DNA of 64,000 nucleotides from Eudorina sp. 2006-703-Eu-15 (GCA_003117195.1 BDSI01000064.1:124001-188000), one strand, 5' to 3'; shown: positions 1-12,788, numbered from the stretch's first letter. Notes: generated by a model from the letters alone, not told the origin. Numbers and translations are program-made.

Positions 1-1784
1 AACGATGTGGGCAAGGTGGGGGCGGGAGGGGGGAGGGGGGAGGGGGGAGGGGGTGAGGGCGGGAGGGGGGGAGGGCGGGAGGGGGGGAGGGGGTGAGTTA
101 CAGGAGCTTGGTGGGCGAGGTGGGGGCGAGGTCATCTGGGTGGTTCGCGGGTCCAGCCCGGCGCCGGCCACGCGGTGATGGGGTTGCTGCTTTTGCTGCT
201 GGCGATCTGATGTGGTGTGGGTGGGGCCAACCCAGTGAAGCTCCGCAGTCCTTACAACCGAGAGGTCGCAAGGACCACCGGGGCAACTACCCCCGGGGGA
301 GGTTGTGTGCAGTTCGGAAGGAGGGTCACATGTGGACAAGTGCTCTCTATCGGACAGCGCACTCCGCCGACCACTCGCCGCTCCTCACCCGCCCCTCCTC
401 ACCCGCCCCTGGCTCCCGCTGCCCCCCTGCCCCACCTGACCCCTGCTCCGGCCGCGGCCCCCCGGCCTGGACAACCCCCCTCTCTCCCCCCTCCTGTCTA
501 CCAATTTCATATACCCCCCTCCTGTCCCCCCCTCGGCGCAGGTGTCGGTGTCCGGCAGTGTGGTGGTCCGCAAGCTGATGGAGGTGGAGCGCTACAGCCA
601 CGTGATGCACATCAGCTCCACGGTCACGGGGGAGCTACTGCCGCAGCTGGACTCGTGGGATGCGCTGAGGGCGGCGCTGCCGGCGGGGACCGTCAGCGGG
701 GCGCCCAAGGTGGGTGGGGGTGGAGGGCGTGGAGGGCCTGGAGGGACGTGAAGGGACTGGAAGGGAAGGGACGGGAAGGGACTGGAGGATCGGAGGGCCT
801 GGAGGGCCGGAAAACGGCCCAGGCTTCCGGTGGATCGCGACCTGGAGGGCTGGGGGGCCGGATGGTCGGTTGGCTGTCTTTCTTTCACGCTCTCCCCTTT
901 GCTTCTGCCTCGCCCGGGTCGTCTTCATGGCACGTAATGTCCTAACACCTCAAAACATTCAAACCCAAAACCCATATGCCAACCTCCCCCTCCCATACCG
1001 ACCCATCCGGGCAGGTCCGGGCGATGCAGATCATTGACGAGCTGGAGGTCAACAGGCGCGGACCGTACGGCGGCAGCATCGGCCACGTGTCGTTCACGGG
1101 TGAGGCGTACGACGATGACCCTTTGGTCTGTACTGCCGTTACGCCCGTCGTCCGACGTGCAGTCGTGCACCACGTGTCAGCATGACACAATCGGGCTTGG
1201 GGAGTACCGTCGTTGGGCGAGGGCACGCAGTTCGTCTCGAGACCTCCGTACGTCCCGTACCTCTCGTACCGTACCCTACTGATCTGGTCTACCAATCGCC
1301 TCGTAACGCCGGCGCGCACCCGCCTGCCTTCCCCGGGGGTCCCTCCCGTACGTACGTCCAGGCGCTATGGACATGGCTCTGGGTCTCCGTACAATGATCA
1401 TTCCGGACTCTACGGAGGACACGCTGTACAAGTACGACGCCCCCGGGCCGGCTGGCGCCGCGCCGCGTCGCGAGTGGAGCGTGCACATCCAGGTGGGCGG
1501 GCATCGTGCGGGCACAGACCCGCGGGTCAGTGTCAGGATCTGGGTCGGGAGTTGACGCACAGACACCTCTTCTCGCGGCTCAGTTTACTTATATACACTT
1601 AAACACCTGCGTTTTTGCCATGCTGTGCTGTGCTCATGCTGTGCTCATGCGCCGCACTGTGCATGCGCAGGCGGGAGCGGGCATCGTTGCGGACAGCCGC
1701 CCGGAGGCCGAGTACGAGGAGACGGTTAACAAGGCGGCGGCGCTGGGCCGGGCGATCGACCTGGCGGAGCAGGCGTTCCTGTAG
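1..1784 (+). CDS. trpE: Anthranilate synthase component I (alpha), 3' exons only
   Basis: C-terminal part of the chorismate-binding enzyme that makes anthranilate from chorismate and glutamine-derived ammonia, the first committed step of tryptophan synthesis (plastid-located in algae). The 5' part lies left of the window. Exons: <1-15 (reads NDVGK), 542-709, 1015-1099, 1362-1492, 1671-1784 (TAG). Phases agree at every junction, and the joined product reads as a normal family C-terminus: NDVGK-VSVSGSV, then [48 protein letters not shown] and [12 protein letters not shown]. These are the signature blocks of the chorismate-binding fold. The final Leu precedes the stop, as expected for full length. 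Aminodeoxychorismate synthase is the nearest alternative, but the [12 protein letters not shown] and [11 protein letters not shown] blocks favour anthranilate synthase. Confidence 0.93.
16..97 (+). repeat. G-rich (GGGAGGG-type) tract in trpE intron
   Basis: Imperfect tandem runs of G broken by single A, C or T bases, starting at the donor of the first visible trpE intron. On the sense strand it has many G-runs of three or more, so the pre-mRNA could form quadruplexes. It has no coding content. Confidence 0.85.
1570..1586 (+). repeat. Copy of dispersed intronic element (TCTCGCGGCTCAG core)
   Basis: Lies in the last trpE intron. The same core followed by a T-rich stretch recurs at about 8856-8882, 11191-11205, 16086-16110 (reverse), 52400-52425 and 52487-52512 (reverse), with weaker matches at 57482-57496 and 58552-58580. 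All copies lie in introns or non-coding flanks. Confidence 0.6.
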
Positions 1785-2562
1785 GCCTACCTGGGCTACT
1801 GGGTTCGTTCGGATGGGCGGGTGGGGCGTTGGGAGGAAGGCCGGTCGGGAGGGGGCCGGTCGGTGGGTGGCATTGGAGGTGCAGGGGAGGAGAGCGCGGC
1901 GCGATGTTGTTGGGGAGGGAGGGAGGGCAAGGGGTGGGCGCGAGGAACGGTTGCCACAGAAACAGGGGTTATCAAGGTGGTTGAGGTGGGAATGTGGTGG
2001 TTGGGGTTCCGTGCACTGCAGCAGTTGCAGTAGCAGTAGCAGGAATGTCGCCTGGGACACGGAGGAAGACACCGGCGTGAGGATGTTGAGGACATCACGC
2101 GAACACGGTGTGGTGGGGTTTGCCCGGGGAGGCCTCCCTCGAGGGCAGGAAATTATGGTGACGTGTGGGATGGGGGCGAGGGGCGAAATGGTCCACTGCC
2201 CCGGGTGTGCGACGGGTGTGACGGGTGTGTGTGCGCGCGCTCTCGTGATCATGGGGACGGTTGAGCACGCAACGTGGTGGTGGCAGGAGGTGCCGCTGCC
2301 GTAGAGGCCGGATGGCGTCGTCGGGCGATGCGGCTCACCTCAGCTCCGAGACCACCAAACCCCTCGCTCCGCGCCTGAGGGGGATCCGCGGTGGGTGTCT
2401 GGACACCGATCAGCGGCGACGGCCGGATCCAATCGCCGGGCGGCGGCCTACAACTGGGTTTCGCCAGGGTAGCTAGGGGTGGTAGCTGCACGCCTGCACC
2501 CACTCGCGAGTCCTGTATACGGCTGGCCTCTGTTTTGGCTGGCTGCTTGCAACTTTGCTGTT

Positions 2563-2567
2563 TGTAA
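2563..2567 (+). terminator. Candidate TGTAA polyadenylation signal of trpE
   Basis: TGTAA is the volvocine polyadenylation hexamer equivalent. This copy lies about 780 nt after the trpE stop. Another TGTAA at 3182-3186 is possible but sits beside the minisatellite. Confidence 0.35.
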
Positions 2568-3215
2568 CCCACGTACGACACACCGCCGGGGGGGGCCGTA
2601 CGATGACCCACACACACACGACATGACGCGGCCGCGCAGGGCGGGGAGGACTGGTCGGTGCGGCGTGTGGCGTCGTCGTGCAGTGCCGTGCAATGTTGTG
2701 ACCACCGCGCTTGGAATCGATCCCCCGCGACTGAGGACGGCGGGAGGAGCGCCAGGAGGAGGGCGAGTGAGACGGCGAGCGAGGGAGGGAGAGAGGGAGG
2801 GAAGCAAGAGCGGCAAGTGGGTGCAAGGGGGAGGGGCTCCGACAAGGCGAGTGCTGGAAGCGCAGTGGAGTGGAGTGGAGTGGAGTGCAGACCTCTTTTT
2901 AGTGGTGAGCGAGTTAGCCAGGTCAGGGGGTCTTACCTGTGCAGTGCGCTTTGTGACGCGATGGGCGGGGCGAGTCTTGGAAAGCGCGGTATGTTTCCGG
3001 AGGGAGGGTGGCTTATGACGAGGGGTGTGGGTGGGGTTACGGGTGCGGTTGTTCCGAACCGTTGACATGCGGCGGTGCGAGAAGGGAACTGCTCCGTGTG
3101 TGATGCTCTCCGTGTGTGTTGACAGCGGCGGGTGGCGAGGGGTCCTCCTCTGGCGGACCGGGCAGACGGGACATGGAGGATTGTAAATGTGGCTCGCGGA
3201 TTTGGGGTTTTTGGA

Positions 3216-3520
3216 AATGGGTCGTTCGGAAATGGGCCGTTCAGAAATGCGTTCTTCGGCATTGGGTCCTTCGGAAATGGGTCCCTCGAAATTGGGTCTC
3301 TCAGTATTGGGTTCCTCAGTATTGGGTCCCTCGAAATTGGGTCTCTCAGTATTGGGTTCCTCAGTATTGGGTCCCTCGAAATTGGGTCTCTCAGTATTGG
3401 GTTCCTCAGTATTGGGTCCCTCGAAATTGGGTCTCTCAGTATTGGGTTCCTCAGTATTGGGTCCCTCGAAATTGGGTCTCTCAGTATTGGGTTCCTCGGA
3501 AATGCGTTCTCTCAGCCTTG
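3216..3520. repeat. 45-bp minisatellite built from three 15-bp subunits
   Basis: Five near-perfect 45-bp units start at 3281, 3326, 3371, 3416 and 3461. Each unit is three variants of a 15-mer beginning ATTGGGT. Degenerate 15-mers flank the array on both sides. All six frames stay largely open because 15 and 45 are multiples of three, giving spurious peptides such as SIGFLSIGSLEIG on the plus strand and PNTERPNFEG on the minus strand. Confidence 0.93.
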
Positions 3521-4569
3521 GAAATGGGTTGCATGTGGGTTTCTTTCCCATCACCCAGGACGTACCTATGGGTCGATCGACCGACCGGGGGACCCGAGCT
3601 AGGATGGGACGCCAAGGCCGGCAGCACTGAAATGAAACGAGCGCTGCACCCCGATACACCGCGCGGTCACTGTGTCAGTTGGCGGCGACGGAGTTCGGGC
3701 CAGGGAGGAGGGCGACTGCAGCCCGGAGGGGGATGGGGGCAGAGAGGGGGCAAAGCCCGGCGAGGAACAATTCGGGGAACCCGGGTTGTGTGTTGGCTGC
3801 CACGCGGCGCGGAGGTCATGCAGAGGATGGTGCCCTCGAAGCGGCACTTGTTACGAGCGCCCGTCTTCGTCCGCCTGGTCTTCGGTCTTCGGCGACCTTG
3901 CTCGGGCGTCGATGCATGGAGAAACGGATGGGATGCATTGCTGGCAAAGGGTTGCTGGGTGCTGGCTGGGTGGTGCTTCAAAGGCATACAGGGCGATACA
4001 GGGCACCGTCGTCCGCTGTCGTCCGCGCAGCTGTGTGTGGCCTCGATTGCAACAAGCTTACAGACCAAAGCGCGCAACGCTGTCGATCACATGTTGGTGA
4101 TCCCTTTGGGGTCCGCTGTAACGTTCATTCATTCATTCATGTTGGAAACAACGGAACAGAAACATATCGAAGTTGTCCATAGTTTTATTACGCAGGGATG
4201 CATACTGCGTAAGATCGGTATCATGAGGAAAAGTGAACGTTCGGCCCTAAACCCTTAAAACCTACCTGGCGGAAACTCACACGCGCTTTACCAATACAAA
4301 AAGTGATTTTACAGACAACATAGGAATGAAAAAATTATTTTTTCCTTGATAACGCACGGACGATAAAAAACATGGCAGGCCTCGCCTAAATTTCGTGTCT
4401 GTACGGTGCTGTACAACCGAGCCCTCGCAACAGAAATTTATCAAATCTATTTATGCGGGTCTACTTGCTACTTCCCTAAATAATAATTATATATTACTTC
4501 CTATTATACTATTATCATTTATCAAGGCGCAAAAGGCAAAGTTTTAGAACGTTTTAATTTGTGAACATT

Positions 4570-7263
4570 ATGCCCGAGCACACGTTCCGACCTACTTTGC
4601 TGCCTCTTATCGTGATCACAATTATCTTAGGAACTCAAAAATGCGTGGCTCATTCGCCGTTGACCGATTTCATGAAGTCCAAGTCCATCGTCAATCACGG
4701 AGACCTGGCCATGTTTTCTGGAATATTTGAAAAGCTGAGCAACAAGGTCTGCCTAAACATAATTGCAATAGGTGAGTAATTTACCGCCTGCGGTTAGCGC
4801 GAGTATCAAACCAGCCAGGCATCCTCGCCGGCTCAACCCTGCACAACCACGCACGCAGTTGTCGCAAAACTGCTGTCCCTGATTGATTATCATAGCCATA
4901 GTTACACAACGCAGATCAGTCTCTCGATTTCCAGTTGCTCGTCGGCTCCAACGCGTCAGACCAGTCTCTCGATTTCCAGCGGCTCTGATTTCCAGTTGTT
5001 CGTCGGCTGCTAGGGTAGTGATTTTGTCACCTTGATACTTTGCAATTTATATTTTGTATCTCAGGAGGGTTTAACTATTTTTTCTGGGCATGCTGGCTGC
5101 TTCATTCATTCGTCCTTTCTTTCTGCGCTCTCACACACACACGCGCAGGTGGCAGCGTGACCTGTGGGCACTTCAATCACACTATGATTCCAAACGGCAC
5201 CCGGTGGACGGAACAGCTGCAGCAGCTCCTGAACACCCAGTTTCCCTGCGGAGACCTCACAGTGGGCTTTGGGCAACATCGAGTCGTGAACATGGGCAAG
5301 GGGTCCACAACACCCGCGATGTGGATCGAGATGCTGGTCGGGCAGCAGGAGAACACGTTTGCAGGCGCCGATTTGGTCATATTGGAAACCGCCGTGAACC
5401 AGGAAGCCGAGCGCTCTCAAGCCCAGATTGACGCCGAGACTCTAATGTCACTGGTGATGAAGCGAACGCGTCGCAGCAACTCCTCCTCAACACCAATGGC
5501 GTCTGGCGGAGGAAGTCGAGGATTCACTGGCACCGCAGCGATGTGGGTCGTGGCTTCTACCCGGCGGTACTCCCCTGTATGGTGAGTGCGCTGTCCCTAC
5601 GGCCTGTACGACATGCATGGCTTCCGTACCACGCATGTGCTGCATGGTTGACATGGCACGTGTTTAGCAGTCGTCACCGTGCGCGCGTCAATATAACAGC
5701 GGGTGCCGGCGGGTTGGTTCCCCGCGGATGACCCACTGAGCAGGGTACCCGTCGATGAGCCGACGACCCACCGTAGTAACCACCTTGTAACGGTTACAAA
5801 AGTAACCCAGATGAGTAACCACCTTGAAACGGTTACAAAAATAACCCAGATGACAGAGCCATCACTGCGGAATGAATCGGTCGTGGGTTTGTCAGTAACA
5901 GGATTGCTTACTTGGTGCGTGGCCGTACAAGCAATCACAGCCACCAGCAAGCTCATCAGCGAGCCTGCACATGGTGTTTGTTCATGGGGGCTGCTTTCGT
6001 GTTGCGGACGTATGATGTGTGCATGCGCGTTTGTAAATGTCGTGCACGCGCACGGGCCTGCTACTGACCGCGAGTGTGTTTAGAAATGCAACCCGCGAGT
6101 GTGTGTGCATGAATTCGATGAACCTGCCAGTTGAGGCTTACCAGAAAGATTCCCAAGAATGCCTCCCAAGTAATAATGCTACACATACCGCCTCACGTGT
6201 TTGTGTCCTTTCAGGACGGGGGTGCCGTACGAGCGCATATCGGATGCGATGCACGCACAAGTCCCAGTCGCTCAGCATCATGGCGTTCCACTTGTTTCAG
6301 GTGCGCTTGCGGCTAGCTAAGCCGAAGTGTTATCTTTAATGATGTTGGAAGTACGGTATGCCGGGCTTTGGATCGTGTCTTGAAGAGATTACAGGGGACC
6401 TTACTGCCTGACTGCCTCACGGCCTAACTGTCTAACTGCTGCCAGCGTGCCCACCCACCTACTTACCTACCCAACTAACTACTTTCCCTCCGTCCTACCT
6501 TCCTGCGTGTCTACGTACCTGCCGACCCACAGTTGTCGATGCTTTGGGGCCGTTCAGTACGACAGCTCTCCAAGCATGGTGGAATGCGACCTGGTACCAA
6601 GGCGATCCGATCCATCCGTCTGCCTGGGGTCACACCCTGATTGCAGAACTTGTTCAACATTACATCGGCATGGCTTACGCACACTCTCGTACGATGCAAC
6701 TGTACGAGCTGCCCAAGACTTACGTACCGAGGGATCCTATCTTTGTGGACAACGAATCTCTGGCGTTTTTCTTGGACGCTAAGCCCATCTCGCTCTCTTT
6801 CTCTCACATGGGCCCCGTGAAAGCCCACCGAGTTGGGGCGTGTGCATCTTGGTTTGTGTACAGCGACGTCCCGGAGAAACGCGGCTTCATCTCGACGACG
6901 CAAGGTTCGTCTTGCGTGTTGGGGCTGACCCCAAACGATGTGGCGCGCCTCAGCGTCGGCCGGCTGCACGTCAACATGCTCAAGTCGTACAACGGCATGG
7001 GAATCTTGACGGTCACCGTTACCACGGGGCGCACCACCAACAGCAGCAGCTGCGCCGACTCTTACAACCCGAGCTCCCCGATTTTGGGTTCTTGGTCGAT
7101 CGACACCCTCTGGGATATTCGGGCTTCGCTAGGTAAAGTCGAAGCCCTGAAGTTTCAGCTGCCGCCGAATGACGGAAGCACCTGTCTGCTCGTGCACCTT
7201 AAGGTCGAACCCACAACAAGACCCGCGAACAAAGTGAAACTACTTGGGTTACAATTCTTCTAA
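4570..7263 (+). CDS. Secreted SGNH/GDSL-like hydrolase
   Basis: Predicted 483-aa esterase/acyl-hydrolase-fold protein. Exons: 4570-4771, 5149-5581, 6215-6300, 6533-7263 (TAA); phases agree. A hydrophobic leader (about residues 9-28) points to secretion. Block I reads IGGSVTCG (S70 as nucleophile, GGS instead of GDS). A block III-like VILETAVNQ carries N151. Block V is GDPIHPSAWGH with D265 and H268. The last 180 residues form the beta-rich C-terminal domain typical of plant and algal members (EKRGFISTTQGSS ... SYNGMG). Oddity: between about 5458 and 5575 an alternative frame reads much more like the family (QQLLLNTNGVWRRKSRIHW ... GFYPAVLP) than the spliced frame, which suggests two compensating 1-nt indels. 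Substrate unknown; a wall glycan or lipid ester is plausible. Confidence 0.8.
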
Positions 7264-8877
7264 GGCTATGAATCTGTCTCGAGGAAGGGGAGATGCGCTT
7301 GTGTCGCACCGGGGGCAGGACTTCGGTCGTGCTGCAGGTGTCTTAAGCTGGAAACTGATGGAGCATCTGTTTGATGCCACCAGTCTAGGGGTGGCAAGCG
7401 CGGACTACCGGCCCGGCATATCACCGATGGCGGCGGTGGAAATAAGAATGGCTACCTTGATTTAGAATTACCGCCGGCGGTCGCAGGTCTGCAGATGATT
7501 GGCCGATTGGTGCTGCAGCAGCAGACGTTTACGCATACTGCCGCTCTGAGGTGCGGTGGGAGTGGCTGCATGCTTGGCGCGCTTCGCGTGAGGTGCGGCG
7601 TCGACAGCGGGTAGTGGGCAGTTGGTAGTGAGTATACCTGCCTGGTGCGTGCGTGCAGGGCATGTGGATGTCATCAGTGCGGACTAGTGTCCTCCTTTGG
7701 CTGGTGTTATTGCTATGAGAGCGCGCTTGCAGGAATGGCTGGGGTCGCGAGTACACCGCACAAATGAGGCGTACGATAGCGTTAGCAGCGGTCGTCTTCG
7801 TCTTTTTTCTTGTGACATGGGGCTATAAACGAATGACTCCTTACAATGCTACGCTATCTGGGCCCGTTGGAACACCCGGTCGGGATACGGGTCCACCTTG
7901 TAACGATTACATACATAAATGCTACGCAGCAGTAATATTGGCGATGTGTGTATGGGTATAGGAGAACTGAGACACAAGCAACGAGAATGGTCCAGCCATG
8001 ACGGACTTGCCGCTCACAGGCTTGATTGGGGGAGGGGTGCCGTGCCAGCGCCATCAACCAATCGCAAACGCGGCGGCGTAATATGCCTGGAGGGTGTCGG
8101 GTTTAGGGATTAGGATTGGTACTAGGCGCCCGTGTTTGGCTCTTGTTTCTCGATACATAATACTTCCGCCGCACTTCGGTAATATCCGATGCTCGATCGA
8201 CTGGTTCAAATATTGCATCGTACGCATATACGACAGCGAACGCTTATGCCGCGCCGACAACGCGGCCAGGTAGATGCGACGAATCCGCACGAAGAGGTAA
8301 AAGGTTCCGGAGCGGGGGCGGCAGCAGCTAAAATGAGGCCGTACACCGCACGATGTGTGAATGGAGGGCCTGCAGGACCACGCGGGGATGTGCAACGTGA
8401 TGTGCGATGTTTTAGGCACTGTCTGTCCATCTTTTTCTCGAATCCTGTGCGCATCGCGGTGGGGTCGCGTGTGAGAGGAACCCTCGCGTGGGTGTACCCT
8501 GGCGGTGTGATACCGGTAAGCTAATTAATGGGTTTTGGAACCCGGTGGTCATCGCCTGAATAAGTCATCGCAACGATTGACGAGAAACCGCAACTCGCCA
8601 GCGCACATGGGGTTGCAACATGGGTTCCCCTCCCTCGGGCTCATAGATCCTCAATAGACAGACAGATAGACAAGAGCCGTTACCCACGGTTCGCATGACA
8701 GACCTGGAGCCTGAAGCAACACGCACTTGTACCATGGATCGGTGCGATTACGCAATCCGCCCGGCTGCCCAGTCCAGGTCCCGTCCAGATCAGCGGTCAC
8801 ACACAGGTACACTGCCGGAAGGGTTGCGCTGCAAACACACAAAATGTACAATTCGCTTCTCGCGGCTCAGTTTCGTT
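7264..8877. other. 3' UTR of the SGNH gene and convergent intergenic spacer
   Basis: Nothing recognisable codes here. The first about 640 nt up to TGTAA at 7899 are probably 3' UTR. The remainder separates two convergent genes. Confidence 0.5.
7899..7903 (+). terminator. Candidate TGTAA polyadenylation signal of the SGNH gene
   Basis: First sense TGTAA after the stop codon at 7263, about 636 nt downstream. Confidence 0.45.
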
Positions 8878-8882
8878 TTACA
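8878..8882 (-). terminator. Candidate TGTAA polyadenylation signal of the DUF262 gene
   Basis: TTACA on the plus strand reads TGTAA on the minus strand. It lies about 700 nt after the stop at 9579, within a copy of the dispersed TCTCGCGGCTCAG element. Confidence 0.35.
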
Positions 8883-9578
8883 CGCACACGCAGACGGGTT
8901 TCATTTCTGGACACACACGTTCTGGTCCTGGCGCGTCTCGCGGATCACTCGTTCGTCCTTCACACGCACGCAGATCGGTCCTCCTGCGGACAGGTACTCC
9001 TCCAGTGAAGCAAACAAACAGTCTGGTCTGAGCCCAATGGTGTGAATGAGCCATGGGCCCCACGACGCACACGGAAGGGCTCTCTCCTGCAGATGCCCTG
9101 CCTACAGGTCCAAGTCTCTCTCCGCAAAACCCTCGGCCCTGCCTCGATCCCAACGTCTTGCGCTGCGAAACAAACAGACAAACCAGTCAGTCACCGGCGG
9201 GCGCCGAGCAACCACCGCCCGCACCTTTCCGCGAGGGACACCGCTGCAAGTCGAATACACCTCTCCGCCGGCTCGTCACTCAAGATCAAAAACGTTTCGC
9301 AACAGACCTCGGGCACACGCCCCGCCACCTCCATCCATCCTGCCCGAATCACGCTGCTGCCACTACCCGTGCCGCTCCTGCGCATTCTGTGGAACCACCG
9401 GGGAGACCACCGGGCCGTGTTCTCAATCTCGCTGACCTGTAGCACCTGCAACCCTTATCCTCGGAAGCACGCTGTTCCAACATGGAACCCTGCCATAGGC
9501 GCTGTGCCGTATTATGCGCGGACCGCGTGGTGGCGACCGTTCTCATCGCATCGCGTCTTGGAACCGAGGGCCTTATGC

Positions 9579-12500
9579 CTAAAGCTCAAACTCGGCGACC
9601 AGGTACCCGAGCATGTCTGCGCGGGGAGGGGACGGAGGGGTGCCGCGTGGCGGAATGAGGGAGGCGGCGGGAGCGGGAGCAGGAGCAGGAGCAGGCCCGT
9701 GTGCGGTGTGATCGCATTTCGCCGTGTCCCTCATCGATCTGAGGTCCGGGTCCTTGAGTAATGAACCGGGGCATCCGCGCCCGCCAGCATCCGGGCAGTT
9801 GCGGATCAAGGGGGGTGCCGATCCGTTTCGACTCTCCTGTAGTCCCCGCAGTGGGAGAGGCCACCCAGGCCAGGACAAACCCGGCGGTCCCCTATCCGAC
9901 ACACTGACAGACGGACGGACAAACTCACCCGCGTGGCGCTGACGCGCCTCGTCGTAGCAAAACTTGAACCTGCCGTACCGTCCCCGCTCGTCCACAACCG
10001 GACCTGTGAAGCCCGGCAGCCGTGACGCGACGCCCGCCTGCCTCCAGAGCGCCGCCTTGGCGTCGTAATCGGCAGTAGCAGACGCGGCGCTAGCGGCAGT
10101 AGCAGGCAGCAGCACAAGGTTCCCCAGCTTGCCGTGCCAGTTGAGCCGCTGCACCTCGTACCAGTACTTGACCTCGTACGACACGGGTACGGCTGTGGCG
10201 GCCTCCGCCGGCTGCTCCGGTACTGCTGCCGGGTCCGCGACGTCCGTGGTGGTGGTGTTGGTGGTGGATGCGGCGGTGTACCAGGTGTCGGGCCAGGCCG
10301 ACTGGGGGTCGCAGGGCGATGAGATACGCGTCTTCCTCCAGGTGGAGCCCTGCGAGCGATGTCAGCCGGGTTGGGTCGGGTTCGGTCGGGTTTGGTTTCG
10401 GAGGCAGCCTCCCCGTGTTGGCAGCCTCCCCCTTCATCCCCACCCCGACATCCCCTGGACGGGCGCCGGGCCCGGTTCTGTTTGGAAACCGACCGACACT
10501 CTCCCCCGCCAACCGCCGAGGGTCATCATTCTCCGGTGTCCACGGCAGCCAGCGCTGGTTACGAATGTGCGGCATTTGGACGGAAGCCAGGAAGCCTGTG
10601 CGGCACCCAATGGTGCCGAGCGCCTTTTAAGTAGGTTGCCACAAGTGGGCATCCCCTGACGTGCCGCACTGAAGCACGGTCGCCCAGCTCCATGCAGCCA
10701 TATTGAGAACCGGACGAGGCACGAAAGATTGCGCATCAGCCAGCCCTGTGGTGCATCGTATTCCTGGGGCCGCGGAACCGATAATACTTCAAGCTTTGAT
10801 AGCAGTCTTTCGCGCGGGCCATGGCCTGGCGCAACAACTCCGGTAGAGCAGGGCTCAGCACCGGGTCCCGCCCCGAATAGGTGTTCCGCCGCCCCGTCCC
10901 TCCCTCCATTCACGCACGGTCCCTCCACCCACCCACCTCCGGGGCGCTCTGCGGTACCACCCGCTCCACGATAAGGCCCGACAGACCCGCCAGCGAGCTG
11001 GACACCGAGGGCGGCTCACACCTGTACAGCGGGTGTGCCCACGGAGAGTATAGCGCGCGCACACACACCACAGCATCACGGACTACACCGCCTTGGGACT
11101 ACTTATGGTCGACATACTTCGCCCTGGCATATTGGTAACTCTGGTCTCGGTCTCAGTCGTCGGTTGCGTTGCTGGACACGGGTCTGCTTTTTCGCGGCTC
11201 AGCTTTTCTCCTTGATAACACACCACACACGTCATCTAAACGGACGTCATTTTGCAGCTGACTACGGTGATTTACATGTTCCTGTCATCACTGCCTTCTC
11301 AATTCTCGTCTCGTGGCGCCGTTCCCCGATACACACACAGGTTCGGTCGGGCGGATTTTCTTTCCTGAAAGCGTCATGTGTTTGGCGCACAGGGTCCTGT
11401 GCTTTCAAACATAGGGTGGCGTCAAGCGCCTCAGCTTGTCCTTAGAGATGCGGGCAGGTTCAAGAGAGGCGAGCGAGTTTCCGGATTCGACAGGGCTTCA
11501 AAGTTTGCGCTTGCCGCCAACAGGTTGCTCAGACACCCAATCTGACGACATATCCTCACCTGACAAGCAGGTGCTGCAGAGTACGGTGATCGGCGGTGCC
11601 GTACAGATCCTTCGAGTCCAGCCGGGCCCTACACGCCAAAGGCAAAGCAGGAGCGATTGACTCTTTGGACATTCAGAAGCTGACAGATATGGTGAGCATA
11701 ATGGCACAGAGTCCTTGCCTTCCCGCTCCTCGCTCATTCATTTGTGAAATCATCCTCCACCTTTTCCCTTCTACTTCATCTCCTAATGTCCCTACTCATT
11801 TCCGTATGGCCCTTTCCTTCCTGCTCCTGCCCCTTTCATCCTTCGTCCTCCTCCCCTCCATGCCTGCCAAAATTTCACACCCCTCCCCTCCCTCATCCCC
11901 CTCCTCCACCACTCGCCCTGTCCTCACGCCGAGTACCCGCCCCTGCCGCTGCCGCACCTGAACAGCTCCCTCTCCTCCTCCGACAGCCGCACCGCCTCCA
12001 GCACCCGCTCGGGCAGGAAGGGCCGCTGCAGCAGCGCATCCGACACCCGCGCCCAGCGGGCCGCCTTCGCCGCGGGGTCCCCCTGGAGCTCCAACAGGAG
12101 CTGGAGGGCCTCCGCGCCCTGCGTGGAGGAGGTTGGGGGAAAGGGGTTGGGGGCAGGTTGGCGGCAGGTTGGCGGCAGGTTGGGGGAAGGTTGGCAGTCG
12201 ATTACCTTGCTCCTGCCTACACTGCTCCTCCCAACGCTTGCCACCGAAATCAGCAGGCACTTCAGCTCGCTCCCGGCCCCGACCTCTGCCCCGTCCGTCC
12301 TTCCGTCTTGAGTTCGTCAGCGGCCCCCCCTGCCCTCCTAACCCGACCCCTGGAGCCCCATCTCCCCCACCTTCATGAACGCGACCCGATGCTCGAGGTC
12401 CTCCGTCTGGTAGAAAAACTCCAGGAGGGGCGGCAGCCAGGCCTCGTCGCTAAACAGGTTCAGATGGCGGCTGCGCACGTCCAGCTCCGCCTGCAGCGCC

Positions 12501-12745
12501 GCCTGCCGCCGCCGCTCCGCCTCCGCCGGGTCCTCGACGCAAGCGCCCGCACCAGCCACCTCTGTCCCTGTCCCTGCCGCCACCGCCTCAATCACCAGGG
12601 TCTCCGACGGCGTCTCCTCCTCCGCCGCGGCCTCCGTCACCATCGCCGTGAGCGTCTCCTCCGCCAGCTCCTCCTGGTGCTGCGACTGCTCCAAGGGGAA
12701 GGACGGGACGCTGACGTCCCTCGACGCCACCGCCAACGGCTCCAG

Positions 12746-12788
<43 letters not shown>

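Larger units (their letters stand above)
1785..4569. other. trpE 3' UTR and spacer before the SGNH gene
   Basis: No gene is recognised here. 1785-2567 is probably trpE 3' UTR ending at a TGTAA signal. From about 3216 to 3520 there is a minisatellite. Long open frames cross it on both strands only because its period is divisible by three. From 4260 the base composition turns AT-rich, which suits the promoter region of the next gene. Confidence 0.5.

Noticed and set aside
2448..3659. 403-codon minus-strand frame with PNTERPNFEG repeats
   Set aside because: No ATG start and its body is the 45-bp minisatellite, open in all frames because the period is divisible by three.
3116..4258. 380-codon plus-strand frame with repeated Tyr-Trp-Val
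   Set aside because: Same minisatellite; the downstream part has no domain and random composition.
5451..5473. 23-nt GT...AG segment that would correct the SGNH frame if it were an intron
   Set aside because: Too short for a spliceosomal intron; an indel is the simpler explanation.
10434..10928. Minus-strand segment with LPWTPENDDP as the DUF1524 LPQ motif
   Set aside because: Its phase does not fit between exons 10 and 12, whereas the exon 10937-11021 with ERVVPQ fits exactly.
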